A DNA stretch of 64,000 bases, taken from Luteolibacter sp. SL250 (lineage in GTDB: Bacteria > Verrucomicrobiota > Verrucomicrobiia > Verrucomicrobiales > Akkermansiaceae). Positions 13,459 to 20,628 of the stretch are shown here, one piece after another. The position numbers and the translations under genes are program-made. The stretch's first letter is position 1. Each line of letters begins with the position of its first letter. The DNA lies in the NCBI RefSeq assembly GCF_026625605.1, contig NZ_CP113054.1, positions 1-64,000 on the forward strand, given 5' to 3'. A model generated the notes under the pieces. The model was given only the letters and a program-made list of their open reading frames with translations. It searched no databases and was not told where the DNA came from.

Positions 13459-14055
13459 ATGCATCCTTATGAAAACCTGCCCCTTTTCGGCACCGGCCTG
13501 GTTCTCGCCTTCTGGCTCATCGCCGTGCATTCCTGGATGCTTCTCAAGCCCGCCGCAGCCCAGAGTTTCCTGAAGCAGTTCCCCCGCAACCCGTTCCTCG
13601 GCCAGATCCTGCTCGGCATCGGCCTCTGCTGGTTCTGGCTGTTGATCGCCCCTCCCGGCATGGGCAAGCTCAGCGCGCTCTCGATGGAGCTGGGTGAGTT
13701 CAACAACGTGAAGCCTTTCCTCGGGATCGCGGTGCCGGTGGCGATCTTCCTGGTCTCCTACAGCGTGCGGGACTTCCTTGCGGTGCGGGCGCTCGGCGTC
13801 GTGGGACTGATGGCCGCCTCCCCCTTGCTGGAGTCCGCCTTCCTGCGCGACCCCGCCTCCCGGCTGCTGATCCCCATTTACGCTTACGCCCTGCTCACCG
13901 CCTCCCTCTTCTGGGTGGGGATGCCTTACCTTTTCCGTGATGCGGTCACCTGGATCACCGCAGATCAGAAACGCTGGAAGGTGGCGTCCACCGCAGGACT
14001 GGCCTACGGCGTCGCCACCTTGGTCTGTGCCTTCGCCTTCTGGCGCGGCTACTGA
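13459..14055 (+). CDS. polytopic membrane protein of unknown function
   Basis: 198-residue hydrophobic protein with about six predicted membrane helices (starting LFGTGLVLAFWLIAVHSW near residue 10) and few charged residues. The ATG at 13459 was chosen because it directly precedes the first helix. An upstream in-frame ATG at 13396 would add a basic 21-residue leader. No family motif was recognised. It converges on the entericidin-like gene, with the stops adjacent. Confidence 0.65.
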   Translation: MHPYENLPLFGTGLVLAFWLIAVHSWMLLKPAAAQSFLKQFPRNPFLGQILLGIGLCWFWLLIAPPGMGKLSALSMELGEFNNVKPFLGIAVPVAIFLVSYSVRDFLAVRALGVVGLMAASPLLESAFLRDPASRLLIPIYAYALLTASLFWVGMPYLFRDAVTWITADQKRWKVASTAGLAYGVATLVCAFAFWRGY

Positions 14056-14262
14056 TCAATAGACGGGCGCTCCGCCCGTGTCCTGGTATTCGGCCCCGCC
14101 GCCGCCACCGCCGCCGCCGCTCTGCTGCTGCTTCTTGTTGGCGGCATGCTCCATGTTCTCACCGAGGATCCGCATGTCCCTGCCAACGCCGATGGTGGTG
14201 TTGCAGGAGAGGTTCAGGCCGCAGATCAACGCGGCGATGGATGCCAGAAAAATTGTTTTCAT
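14056..14262 (-). CDS. entericidin-like small lipoprotein
   Basis: 68-residue lipoprotein. The lipobox LNLSC puts the lipidated cysteine at residue 20. The following stretch, CNTTIGVGRDMRILGENME, closely matches the entericidin A/B pattern (CNTxxGxGxDxxxxGxxxE). Entericidins are small envelope lipoproteins linked to stress and cell lysis. Unlike the enterobacterial forms, this one has a C-terminal tail with a run of eight glycines and a tyrosine end. Start is the ATG at 14262. Confidence 0.7.
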   Translation of the reverse strand: MKTIFLASIAALICGLNLSCNTTIGVGRDMRILGENMEHAANKKQQQSGGGGGGGGAEYQDTGGAPVY

Positions 14263-14308
14263 ACTCCGGTTTCCATAACCCATTCCGGCTGCTCCGCAAT
14301 ACTTAACT

Positions 14309-15493
14309 TTACTTAAGTTCACGCCGCAGCTCCACCACCGAATCACGGATCTCGAAGGCGGAGGAGCGGAGATGCTCCAGTGCGGCACGGTGATCCGGGT
14401 CCTTCTCCAAGGCGATGAGTTCCTGACAGGCACCAACGGCATCGTTCAACCAGTTCAGGCAGCGCTTCAGGACCGCCAGGACGAAACCCGTCTCAGGTTC
14501 ATAGCCACTGCCACGGCCATTCAGGGCACCGGCCAGCTTTCCGCTGACCTGCAACAGGCTCGAAATCAGCTTGTAGGATGGAGTCCCCGGCCCCTCGTCG
14601 CGACGGACCAAATCCATGGCCCGGAGGGCCAGCTCCTGGGCGCGGGCCTGCAGGGGATGGGTATCGTCCTCATCGTCCGATTCCAGCGGATCAAAGCCAT
14701 CGTCATCCTGCTCATCCTCCTGAAACAGGTGCCGTTCTTCGAACTTCCGGCCATCCTCTCCATACGGCGGCTCCTGCTCCCCCGCCTCCTCACGTTCCGC
14801 CAACGCATCGAGCAAACCGTCCCAGCCCATGACGAACGCTTCCTTCCGCTCGCTGTCGGCGTCCTCCATGTATTTTTCAAGGACCTCCTGGTAGGCGTCG
14901 GTCAGCCGGTCGGACTCCTTCAACCGTTCCTCCCAGGCATATTCGTCGAGCTCGCCGATATCCTCCGGCTCCTCGTCATCCGGCGTCCGGCGCTGGATCA
15001 CCTGGCTCATGAAATCCCGCATGGCATTGAGGTTCGCCAGTTTCTGGGCCTCCTCCGCGTCCTCGTCCATCTGCCACTCATGCGGGAAAATGGTCAGATG
15101 GTAGTTCCAGGATTCCAGCACCACCCGGCCGTTGATTTCGCTGAACCACTCCAGGTAGAGCACGTTCCGCCACTCACAGGCGGCGTCCTTCCCGTCATCG
15201 TCGTAAAGCGCACCATCCTCTCCGCCGATGCGGACCTTGCTCTTCCGTGACGCGGTCATGTCCCCGATCACGCCGGATTGGTTCAGGTCCAGGGAATCCC
15301 CGTCATTACCTTGCTTCGGCTCCGGATTCTCGAAAAGCAACCGGGTTCCCGCGAGATCCCTCCAGCAATCACCGTCCAGCGAAAGCACCAGGGGGCTGTC
15401 ACGGCCTGCCAGCCAGATCCGGCCCGTGGTGCGGCCTTCGACGGTGTTGTCGATCTCACCACGGGTGACCGCTTCATCGATCCTCCATGCCAT
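14309..15493 (-). CDS. acidic conserved-type protein of unknown function
   Basis: About 394 residues, strikingly acidic in the middle (residues ~190-300 carry long Glu/Asp clusters such as EDEQDDDGFDPLESDDEDD). The N-terminal ~130 residues look beta-rich and globular (WRIDEAVTRGEIDNTVEGRTTG; VLYLEWFSEINGRVVLESW). The C-terminal ~100 are helical with regular leucines. No signal peptide or membrane helix is present, so it is probably cytoplasmic. The ATG at 15493 is used. A TTG at 15514 with a GGGGGAG sequence 5 bases upstream is an alternative start. No known family recognised. Confidence 0.7.
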   Translation of the reverse strand: MAWRIDEAVTRGEIDNTVEGRTTGRIWLAGRDSPLVLSLDGDCWRDLAGTRLLFENPEPKQGNDGDSLDLNQSGVIGDMTASRKSKVRIGGEDGALYDDDGKDAACEWRNVLYLEWFSEINGRVVLESWNYHLTIFPHEWQMDEDAEEAQKLANLNAMRDFMSQVIQRRTPDDEEPEDIGELDEYAWEERLKESDRLTDAYQEVLEKYMEDADSERKEAFVMGWDGLLDALAEREEAGEQEPPYGEDGRKFEERHLFQEDEQDDDGFDPLESDDEDDTHPLQARAQELALRAMDLVRRDEGPGTPSYKLISSLLQVSGKLAGALNGRGSGYEPETGFVLAVLKRCLNWLNDAVGACQELIALEKDPDHRAALEHLRSSAFEIRDSVVELRRELK

Positions 15494-15632
15494 GCGGACG
15501 AGTGTTCCCGACAACCGGCTCCCCCGTCAAGCAAGCGTCACGCCCGGCTTTCGGTCAGACCGGGAAATCCACCGCCGCCCAATTTCCCCGTTGCCACCGC
15601 CGCCGCCGTCCCGCAGCTTGCCGCCACGCACT

Positions 15633-16481
15633 ATGGACTGGTCCCACATTCTCGGAACCGACCCCGCCGCGGGGTTGATGGTCATCCTCATCCTCGTCCT
15701 CATCGAGGGCGTGCTCTCCGTGGACAACGCGGCGGTGCTGGCGACCATGGTCATGCGCCTGCCGGAACACCAGCGCGGCAAGGCCCTCAAATACGGCATC
15801 ATCGGCGCTTACGTCTTCCGCGGCATCTGCCTCGTCCTCGTCGGCTGGCTCATGAGCATCTGGTGGCTTGAACCGATCGGCGGCATCTACCTCCTCTACC
15901 TTTGCTGGAAACATTTCGCGCACCATGAATCCGTGGAGAAGGAAGGAGCCGCGCACGCCGCGAAGGAAGGCAACTGGCTCTACCGCCACACCATCGCCCG
16001 TCTCGGCCCCTTCTGGGCGACCGTTGTCGCCGTGGAGGTGATGGACCTCGCGTTCTCCTTGGACAACGTCTTCGCCGCCGTCGCCTTCACCAAGAACAAG
16101 CAACTCTATCCGCCGCCCTCGGACATGATCCTGGTCTGCATCGGCGTCTTCATCGGTATCCTCGCCATGCGCTTCGCCGCCCAGGGATTCGTGAAACTGA
16201 TGCACAAGTATCCGTTCCTCGAGAAGTGCGCCTACATCGTCATCGGCATCCTCGGCGTGAAGCTGGTGCTGAGCGTACCGCGCCACTTCTTCGAGAAACA
16301 CACCTCCGCCCACACCTACCTGGAGTCCCACCACCCGGGCTTCACCCACTCCTTCGCCGATCCGTTCCACGATTTCCTGGCGAGCAAGTACTTCGACCTC
16401 GGGACGTCCGCGCTCACCCTGCTCATCTTCATCGTCCCCGTCATCGCCTACCGGTTGAAAGCCCGGCCCGTCGCACCATGA
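15633..16481 (+). CDS. TerC-family integral membrane protein
   Basis: 282-residue polytopic membrane protein of the TerC/Alx family, associated with metal (manganese or tellurite) handling and with metallating exported proteins. It shows the family's two membrane-embedded acidic motifs, EGVLSVDNAAV (near residue 28) and EVMDLAFSLDNVFA (near residue 140), and seven or more hydrophobic helices. The ATG at 15633 starts the homologous region; the open frame upstream is not coding. Its TGA overlaps the ATG of engB, so the two are translationally coupled. Confidence 0.9.
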   Translation: MDWSHILGTDPAAGLMVILILVLIEGVLSVDNAAVLATMVMRLPEHQRGKALKYGIIGAYVFRGICLVLVGWLMSIWWLEPIGGIYLLYLCWKHFAHHESVEKEGAAHAAKEGNWLYRHTIARLGPFWATVVAVEVMDLAFSLDNVFAAVAFTKNKQLYPPPSDMILVCIGVFIGILAMRFAAQGFVKLMHKYPFLEKCAYIVIGILGVKLVLSVPRHFFEKHTSAHTYLESHHPGFTHSFADPFHDFLASKYFDLGTSALTLLIFIVPVIAYRLKARPVAP

Positions 16482-17071
16482 AGTTCAAGTCCGTCAGGTT
16501 CGCCCTCAGCGCGAAAAACGCCGCCGCCTGCCCGGAATGGGAGATGCCGGAGATCGCCCTCATCGGCAGGTCGAACGTCGGCAAATCCACCCTCATCAAC
16601 CTCCTGACCTCAAAGGAGAATCTGGCGAAGGTCTCCGCGACGCCCGGAAAGACGCAGCTCCTCAACTTCTTCGTCATCGACGAACAGTGGGCGCTGGTGG
16701 ACCTGCCCGGCTACGGATTCGCCAAGGTCGCCAAGGATCAGAAAATCGATTTCAACGAGGCCGTCGGCGACTACCTTTCCGGGCGTGACAACCTGATGAC
16801 CGTCTTTGTCCTCATCGACTCCCGCCTGCCCCCGCAGCGCATCGATCTGGATTTCCTCCACTGGCTGGGCGGCTGCAGCGTTCCCTTCTCCCTGATCTTC
16901 ACCAAGACCGACAAGCAATCCACCGGCAAAACGAAGGCCAGCATCGAAACCTTCCTCCAGGCGACGGATGCATTTCTCCCCGACCGCCCCGGCGTATTCA
17001 CCAGCTCCACCAAGGACCGTGAAGGACGGATGGAGATCCTCCGCTACATCCGCGCGAGGGTGGAGGCCTGA
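16478..17071 (+). CDS. engB: ribosome-biogenesis GTP-binding protein EngB (YsxC/YihA)
   Basis: 197-residue GTPase of the TrmE-Era-EngA-YihA group needed for 50S subunit assembly. All G motifs are visible: G1 GRSNVGKST (residues 30-38), G2 threonine in SATPGKT, G3 DLPGYG, G4 TKTD and a G5 serine pair (TSST). Length is typical. The ATG overlaps the terC stop codon by four bases. Confidence 0.96.
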   Translation: MKFKSVRFALSAKNAAACPEWEMPEIALIGRSNVGKSTLINLLTSKENLAKVSATPGKTQLLNFFVIDEQWALVDLPGYGFAKVAKDQKIDFNEAVGDYLSGRDNLMTVFVLIDSRLPPQRIDLDFLHWLGGCSVPFSLIFTKTDKQSTGKTKASIETFLQATDAFLPDRPGVFTSSTKDREGRMEILRYIRARVEA

Positions 17072-17422
17072 ATTCCCTCACCCGGCTCCAGCCCGATATG
17101 GCTCCTCCGGCCAACCGGAACCGCGGAATTCATTCCAATGCCGTTGAGGATTCGCTTCCCAAATTGGGTTGTCACCCGGATGGAGTCATCCGAGCATTCG
17201 ACTATCAATCGGTCGCGAGGCTTTCTCTGAACACGGATTGCAGGATTGGAAATGCCGGACCGTCCTGATGCTCGCTCCGATCCTTGACGGCATTGGACTT
17301 CATTCCGCCCCGGAGAATCTGGAACAGCGGAGCAAAGCGGAATGATTTCCGCAGCTCCGGTCAGGGTAGCTCAGGAAATGAATGATCCTTCGTGACCCCG
17401 ATCCCTGTGACCCCGGCTCCAC
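17072..17422. other. intergenic region with nested inverted repeats
   Basis: About 350 bp between engB and the convergent exbD3, with no credible gene. It contains a perfect hairpin GCGGAA-TGAT-TTCCGC (17337-17352) nested inside CCGGAG...CTCCGG (17310-17360). The nest could form a structured 3' end for either transcript. A run of U is absent, so an intrinsic terminator is not certain. Confidence 0.4.
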
Positions 17423-17869
17423 TCACTCGAACGCACCCGCCATGAACGTCACGTCCCGGACCTTTGCCCGCGTGAGCGCATCGAGCACATCCACCACGCG
17501 TTCGTATTTCGCCTGCTCCTCCGCCTCAATGGTGACCAGAAGGCTCGTTCCCGCGGAATCGGACGCTTGCTTCAACTGAAGCACGCCATCCGCCAGTTCC
17601 TTCAGGTCCTTCCGCTCCGGATGATCCTGGGGTTCATCATTCAGATACACCTGCCCATCCTCCGCGATCCGGATGACCACATCATCCGGAAGATTGATCT
17701 CCGTAGCTCCACCCGGGAGCTGGGTGTTGAGGGCGTTCTCCATCCGCGCGTTGCCCGCAGCCACCATGAAGAACAGGAGGATGACGAACACCACATCGAT
17801 CATCGGCGCGATCTGGAAACCAAGCTGGCTTTCTTTCCTCGGAAAACGGCGGCGGATTCTGGATTTCAT
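17423..17869 (-). CDS. ExbD/TolR-type biopolymer transport protein (third copy)
   Basis: 148 residues. Basic N-terminus, one membrane helix with the motor aspartate in GFQIAPMIDVVFVILL (Asp25), then a periplasmic domain ending in the paired motif ERVVDVLDALTRAKVRDVTF. ExbD/TolR proteins form the proton-conducting stator with ExbB/TolQ. It closely resembles the upstream copy (exbD2) over its whole length, indicating tandem duplication. An intrinsic terminator lies between the two, so this copy may be expressed at a lower or separate level. The ATG at 17869 was chosen because the helix begins soon after. Confidence 0.93.
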   Translation of the reverse strand: MKSRIRRRFPRKESQLGFQIAPMIDVVFVILLFFMVAAGNARMENALNTQLPGGATEINLPDDVVIRIAEDGQVYLNDEPQDHPERKDLKELADGVLQLKQASDSAGTSLLVTIEAEEQAKYERVVDVLDALTRAKVRDVTFMAGAFE

Positions 17870-17932
17870 GGGTCTTGGGATTTGACCAAGACCCACCCTA
17901 TCGAATTCCTGCAAACGGTCGAGCCACAAATG

Positions 17933-17965
17933 AAAAACGGCGGAGGTCATGGAACCACCGCCGTT
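17933..17965 (-). terminator. intrinsic terminator between exbD2 and exbD3
   Basis: On the minus strand AACGGCGG pairs with CCGCCGTT, with an inner GGT/ACC pair and a six-base loop, followed by a run of five T. It lies 25 bp past the exbD2 stop. It probably ends or attenuates transcription before exbD3. Confidence 0.7.
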
Positions 17966-17989
17966 CTCCTTTGAAATGGAATCCTGAAA

Positions 17990-18445
17990 TTACTCGGGGG
18001 CACCCGCCTGGAAGGTCACATCCACGATTTTGGCACGGGTGAGGGCGTCCAGAACATCCACCACCCGCTCATACTTGGCGAGTTCGTTGGCATAGACGGT
18101 TACCAGGATTTTGGAATTCGCGTTCTCGCTGGCCTGCTTGAGCTGGACCAGGCTTCCGGCAAGTTCCCTGAGATCCTTCGCTTCCGCACTGTCGAGAGGA
18201 TCATCATTCAGATAAACCTGTCCGTCATCCTCGATCATGATCGTCACCTCGTCCGGCATCTCCGAAGCACCCTCCGGCGGGACGGTTCCGGGGAGCTTGG
18301 TGTTGTGGGCGTTCTCCTTCTGCTGGCTGCCGGCGGCAACCATGAAGTAGAGCAGAATCACGAACACCACGTCGATCATCGGCGCGATCTGGAAGCCGAG
18401 GTTGACCTCGGCGGAAGCCTTCTTGTGCTTTCGCTTGCTACTCAT
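17990..18445 (-). CDS. ExbD/TolR-type biopolymer transport protein (second copy)
   Basis: 151 residues with a lysine-rich N-terminus (SSKRKHKKA), a single membrane helix including APMID (Asp25), and a periplasmic domain with DDGQVYLNDDP. It is a clear paralogue of exbD3 and more distant from exbD1. It begins 4 bp after the exbD1 stop, as part of the ExbB-ExbD operon. Confidence 0.94.
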   Translation of the reverse strand: MSSKRKHKKASAEVNLGFQIAPMIDVVFVILLYFMVAAGSQQKENAHNTKLPGTVPPEGASEMPDEVTIMIEDDGQVYLNDDPLDSAEAKDLRELAGSLVQLKQASENANSKILVTVYANELAKYERVVDVLDALTRAKIVDVTFQAGAPE

Positions 18446-18449
18446 GACT

Positions 18450-18899
18450 TCAGCGGTTGGATGCGGAGAAAGCGATGTCGGCGATACCCGCCATACCGAT
18501 GACGTTCATGATGCGCTGGATCTCCCCTGCGGGAAGACCCTTGTCACCACGGACAACCACCCGCACGGATGTGCCGCGTGTTTCCTGGTTGGATTTGTTG
18601 CGGGCTTCCAGGTAGGGAACGAGTTCCTCCCAGTTGTCATAGACCTTGTCATCCACGACCAGCACTCCCTTGTTGGTGCCTTGGTCCCAGCGGACGTTGA
18701 TGGCCATTTCGCTCTTGGCCATCTCCGGATCCCGCTCCTTCGCGTTCGGAGAAACGGGCAGGGTCAAGCCTTTGTCAACCTTCAGCACCTCGGCCGAAGT
18801 GATCACCACGAAGAACACCAGCAACACCAGCAGCACGTCGATCATCGGTGCAATCTGGAATTCCGGTTCCCCGTCTCCTCCTCCTCCTCCTCCGCCCAT
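18450..18899 (-). CDS. ExbD/TolR-type biopolymer transport protein (first copy)
   Basis: 149 residues. A short glycine-rich N-terminus (seven Gly) leads to FQIAPMIDVLLVLLVFFVV, in which Asp21 is the motor aspartate. The periplasmic part (VRVVVRGDKGLPAGEIQRIMNVIGMAGI) matches the ExbD fold better than copies 2 and 3 do. It directly follows exbB (44 bp), so it is the likely core stator partner. Confidence 0.94.
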   Translation of the reverse strand: MGGGGGGGDGEPEFQIAPMIDVLLVLLVFFVVITSAEVLKVDKGLTLPVSPNAKERDPEMAKSEMAINVRWDQGTNKGVLVVDDKVYDNWEELVPYLEARNKSNQETRGTSVRVVVRGDKGLPAGEIQRIMNVIGMAGIADIAFSASNR

Positions 18900-18943
18900 T
18901 TGGTGCTAGTGGTTTGGGTTTTTGTTGATGGTTCTGCGGAAGA

Positions 18944-19714
18944 TCAGCCCTCGGGGGACTCGATCCAGTTTGGCAGCGCGGCGAAGGTTTCCTCCTGGCC
19001 CACGTCGGCGTTCTGGAGATACTCGTAAGGAGCGTTGCGGAAGAGACGCTCGGACTCGTCCTGGAGATTGTGGATGGCTCCCTGGAGCTTGTTGCGGAGG
19101 AAGTAGAAGGCGCCGAACGCCGGAATCGCGACAAGGAGGCCGGTCGCCGTGGCGACAAGCACCTCACCGATGTGAGCGGCAAGGCCACCCACATCCGCAC
19201 CGGAAGTACCAAGGGCACCGAAGGCGCCTTTCATACCACCGACGGTTCCGAGCAGACCGATCATCGGAGCGCAAACACCGATAACCGAAAGGTAGTTGAT
19301 CCGGGTCTGGAGAGTGGAGTTGATCTTCTCAACAGTGACGTAGATCGCCTCTTCCGTGGCATCCTTGCCGTGGCCGACGGAGCCGAGCGCACCGCGGACA
19401 ACCTCGCAGAACGGGCTGGTTCCAGCCTTCATCGCCTGATAGGCCGCAACATAGTCACCGGCGAGGAATGCCTGGCGGGCGGTGGCGACATCCGAAGGAG
19501 GTGTCATCCTCTTGCGGGTGGTGCGGAGGGAAACGTCGATGATCAGCCAGACCATGGCAATCGAACAGATCAGAAGAACGTGCATGACCCAGCCGCCCTC
19601 CTTGTAAACGTCGATGAGGGTTTGCTTTTTGGCGCCCTTCACCTCTGCGGCTGCGGCGATCGTTGGAAGGAGGAAGAGTGCGGCACACACCGCCTTGCTG
19701 AGGGTCGATTTCAT
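18944..19714 (-). CDS. ExbB/TolQ/MotA-type proton channel protein
   Basis: 256 residues. It has an N-terminal signal-like segment (AALFLLPTIAAAA), a first membrane helix (~42-60), a cytoplasmic domain, and the conserved TM2-TM3 block (NYLSVIGVCAPMIGLLGTVGGMKGAF; then VATATGLLVAIPAFGAFYFLRNKL). The predicted signal peptide is typical of the ExbB branch in Bacteroidetes, Planctomycetes and Verrucomicrobia. Start is the ATG at 19714; a GTG two codons upstream is less likely. With the downstream ExbD proteins it would convert proton-motive force into periplasmic movement. Confidence 0.94.
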   Translation of the reverse strand: MKSTLSKAVCAALFLLPTIAAAAEVKGAKKQTLIDVYKEGGWVMHVLLICSIAMVWLIIDVSLRTTRKRMTPPSDVATARQAFLAGDYVAAYQAMKAGTSPFCEVVRGALGSVGHGKDATEEAIYVTVEKINSTLQTRINYLSVIGVCAPMIGLLGTVGGMKGAFGALGTSGADVGGLAAHIGEVLVATATGLLVAIPAFGAFYFLRNKLQGAIHNLQDESERLFRNAPYEYLQNADVGQEETFAALPNWIESPEG

Positions 19715-19755
19715 AGTCACGGTTTCGAGGGATTTTTATGAGAGGGTTTCTTGGA

Positions 19756-20628
19756 TCACTTGACCAGCGGAATCCGCTTTTCCGCTTCGGCGCCGATGAC
19801 GGTGCCTTTGCCTTCGCGTTTGGCGTCTTCCAGATAGAGAATCGCTTCGTCACGCCGGTTCATGGCGGCAATCAGTTCGCCGGCATTGAGTTCCGCGGCG
19901 GCGACGATCACGCGGCCGCAGGTGGGGTAGACCGCCGGAATGGTCAGGTAGGCTTCAAGGGCTTCCTTGTTCCGCTTCGCGGTTTTGAGCAGGTTCCCCC
20001 TGAAATAGGATGCGTAAGCGCTGATCGACGGAGGAGAACTGTCGTTGGCGATGTCCGCGTATGCCTTGATCCGGTCGTTGATGCTCACACTCAGCGGAGT
20101 GAGCATGACGTTGCTGAGGGAGACGGATGGGTCATCCCCGGCGGTCGGGGTCGCGTCGGAGATCTCCTTGCCGATCTCCGCACACTTGCTGGTCGCACGG
20201 TTGATGGAATGGGCGACCAGGGCCGCACGGGCCGCCTTGATCCAGTAGTTGCCCGGAACCTTGGCCGTGATCTTGTGGTCCTCCATCACCGGATCGAGCA
20301 ACGCGAGCGCGTCCGACGGCTTGTTCATCAGCAGCAGTCCGACCGCTTCCGAAATCTGAGGAGGTTCCGATCCGGAAACGTGGCTCGCCCACTCGAGGTT
20401 CAACGGAATGGTCGGCAGGCCTTCCGCCGGGGTCTTCACCGTGAACTTGTCCGCCTGGAAGCCCAGATTGTCGATGGGGATCGACTTGCTGACACCATTG
20501 AGGGTGAAAACGATGCTGATCGCGTCCTTGGTGGCGCCATCCTGTGCTGAGGCAAAGGAGGAGAAAGCCAGCGCGAGGATGGCCGAACCACGCAGGAGAC
20601 GGGAGAATGGATGGGGTTTCGCGCTCAT
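19756..20628 (-). CDS. secreted helical-repeat protein of unknown function
   Basis: 290 residues with a signal peptide (LAFSSFASAQ, cleavage near residue 29). After a beta-rich N-terminal part it is mainly helical, with TPR-like pairs (residues ~90-130 and 210-280). Its ATG overlaps the stop of the large TPR gene by four bases and it is followed by exbB, so all are one operon. It is probably a periplasmic partner of the ExbB/D complex. No named family recognised. Confidence 0.75.
   Translation of the reverse strand: MSAKPHPFSRLLRGSAILALAFSSFASAQDGATKDAISIVFTLNGVSKSIPIDNLGFQADKFTVKTPAEGLPTIPLNLEWASHVSGSEPPQISEAVGLLLMNKPSDALALLDPVMEDHKITAKVPGNYWIKAARAALVAHSINRATSKCAEIGKEISDATPTAGDDPSVSLSNVMLTPLSVSINDRIKAYADIANDSSPPSISAYASYFRGNLLKTAKRNKEALEAYLTIPAVYPTCGRVIVAAAELNAGELIAAMNRRDEAILYLEDAKREGKGTVIGAEAEKRIPLVK

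Noticed and set aside
14102..14127. Trinucleotide-like GCC/GCG tract in the entericidin-like gene
   Set aside because: It simply encodes the glycine run near the end of the lipoprotein; not treated as a separate repeat locus.
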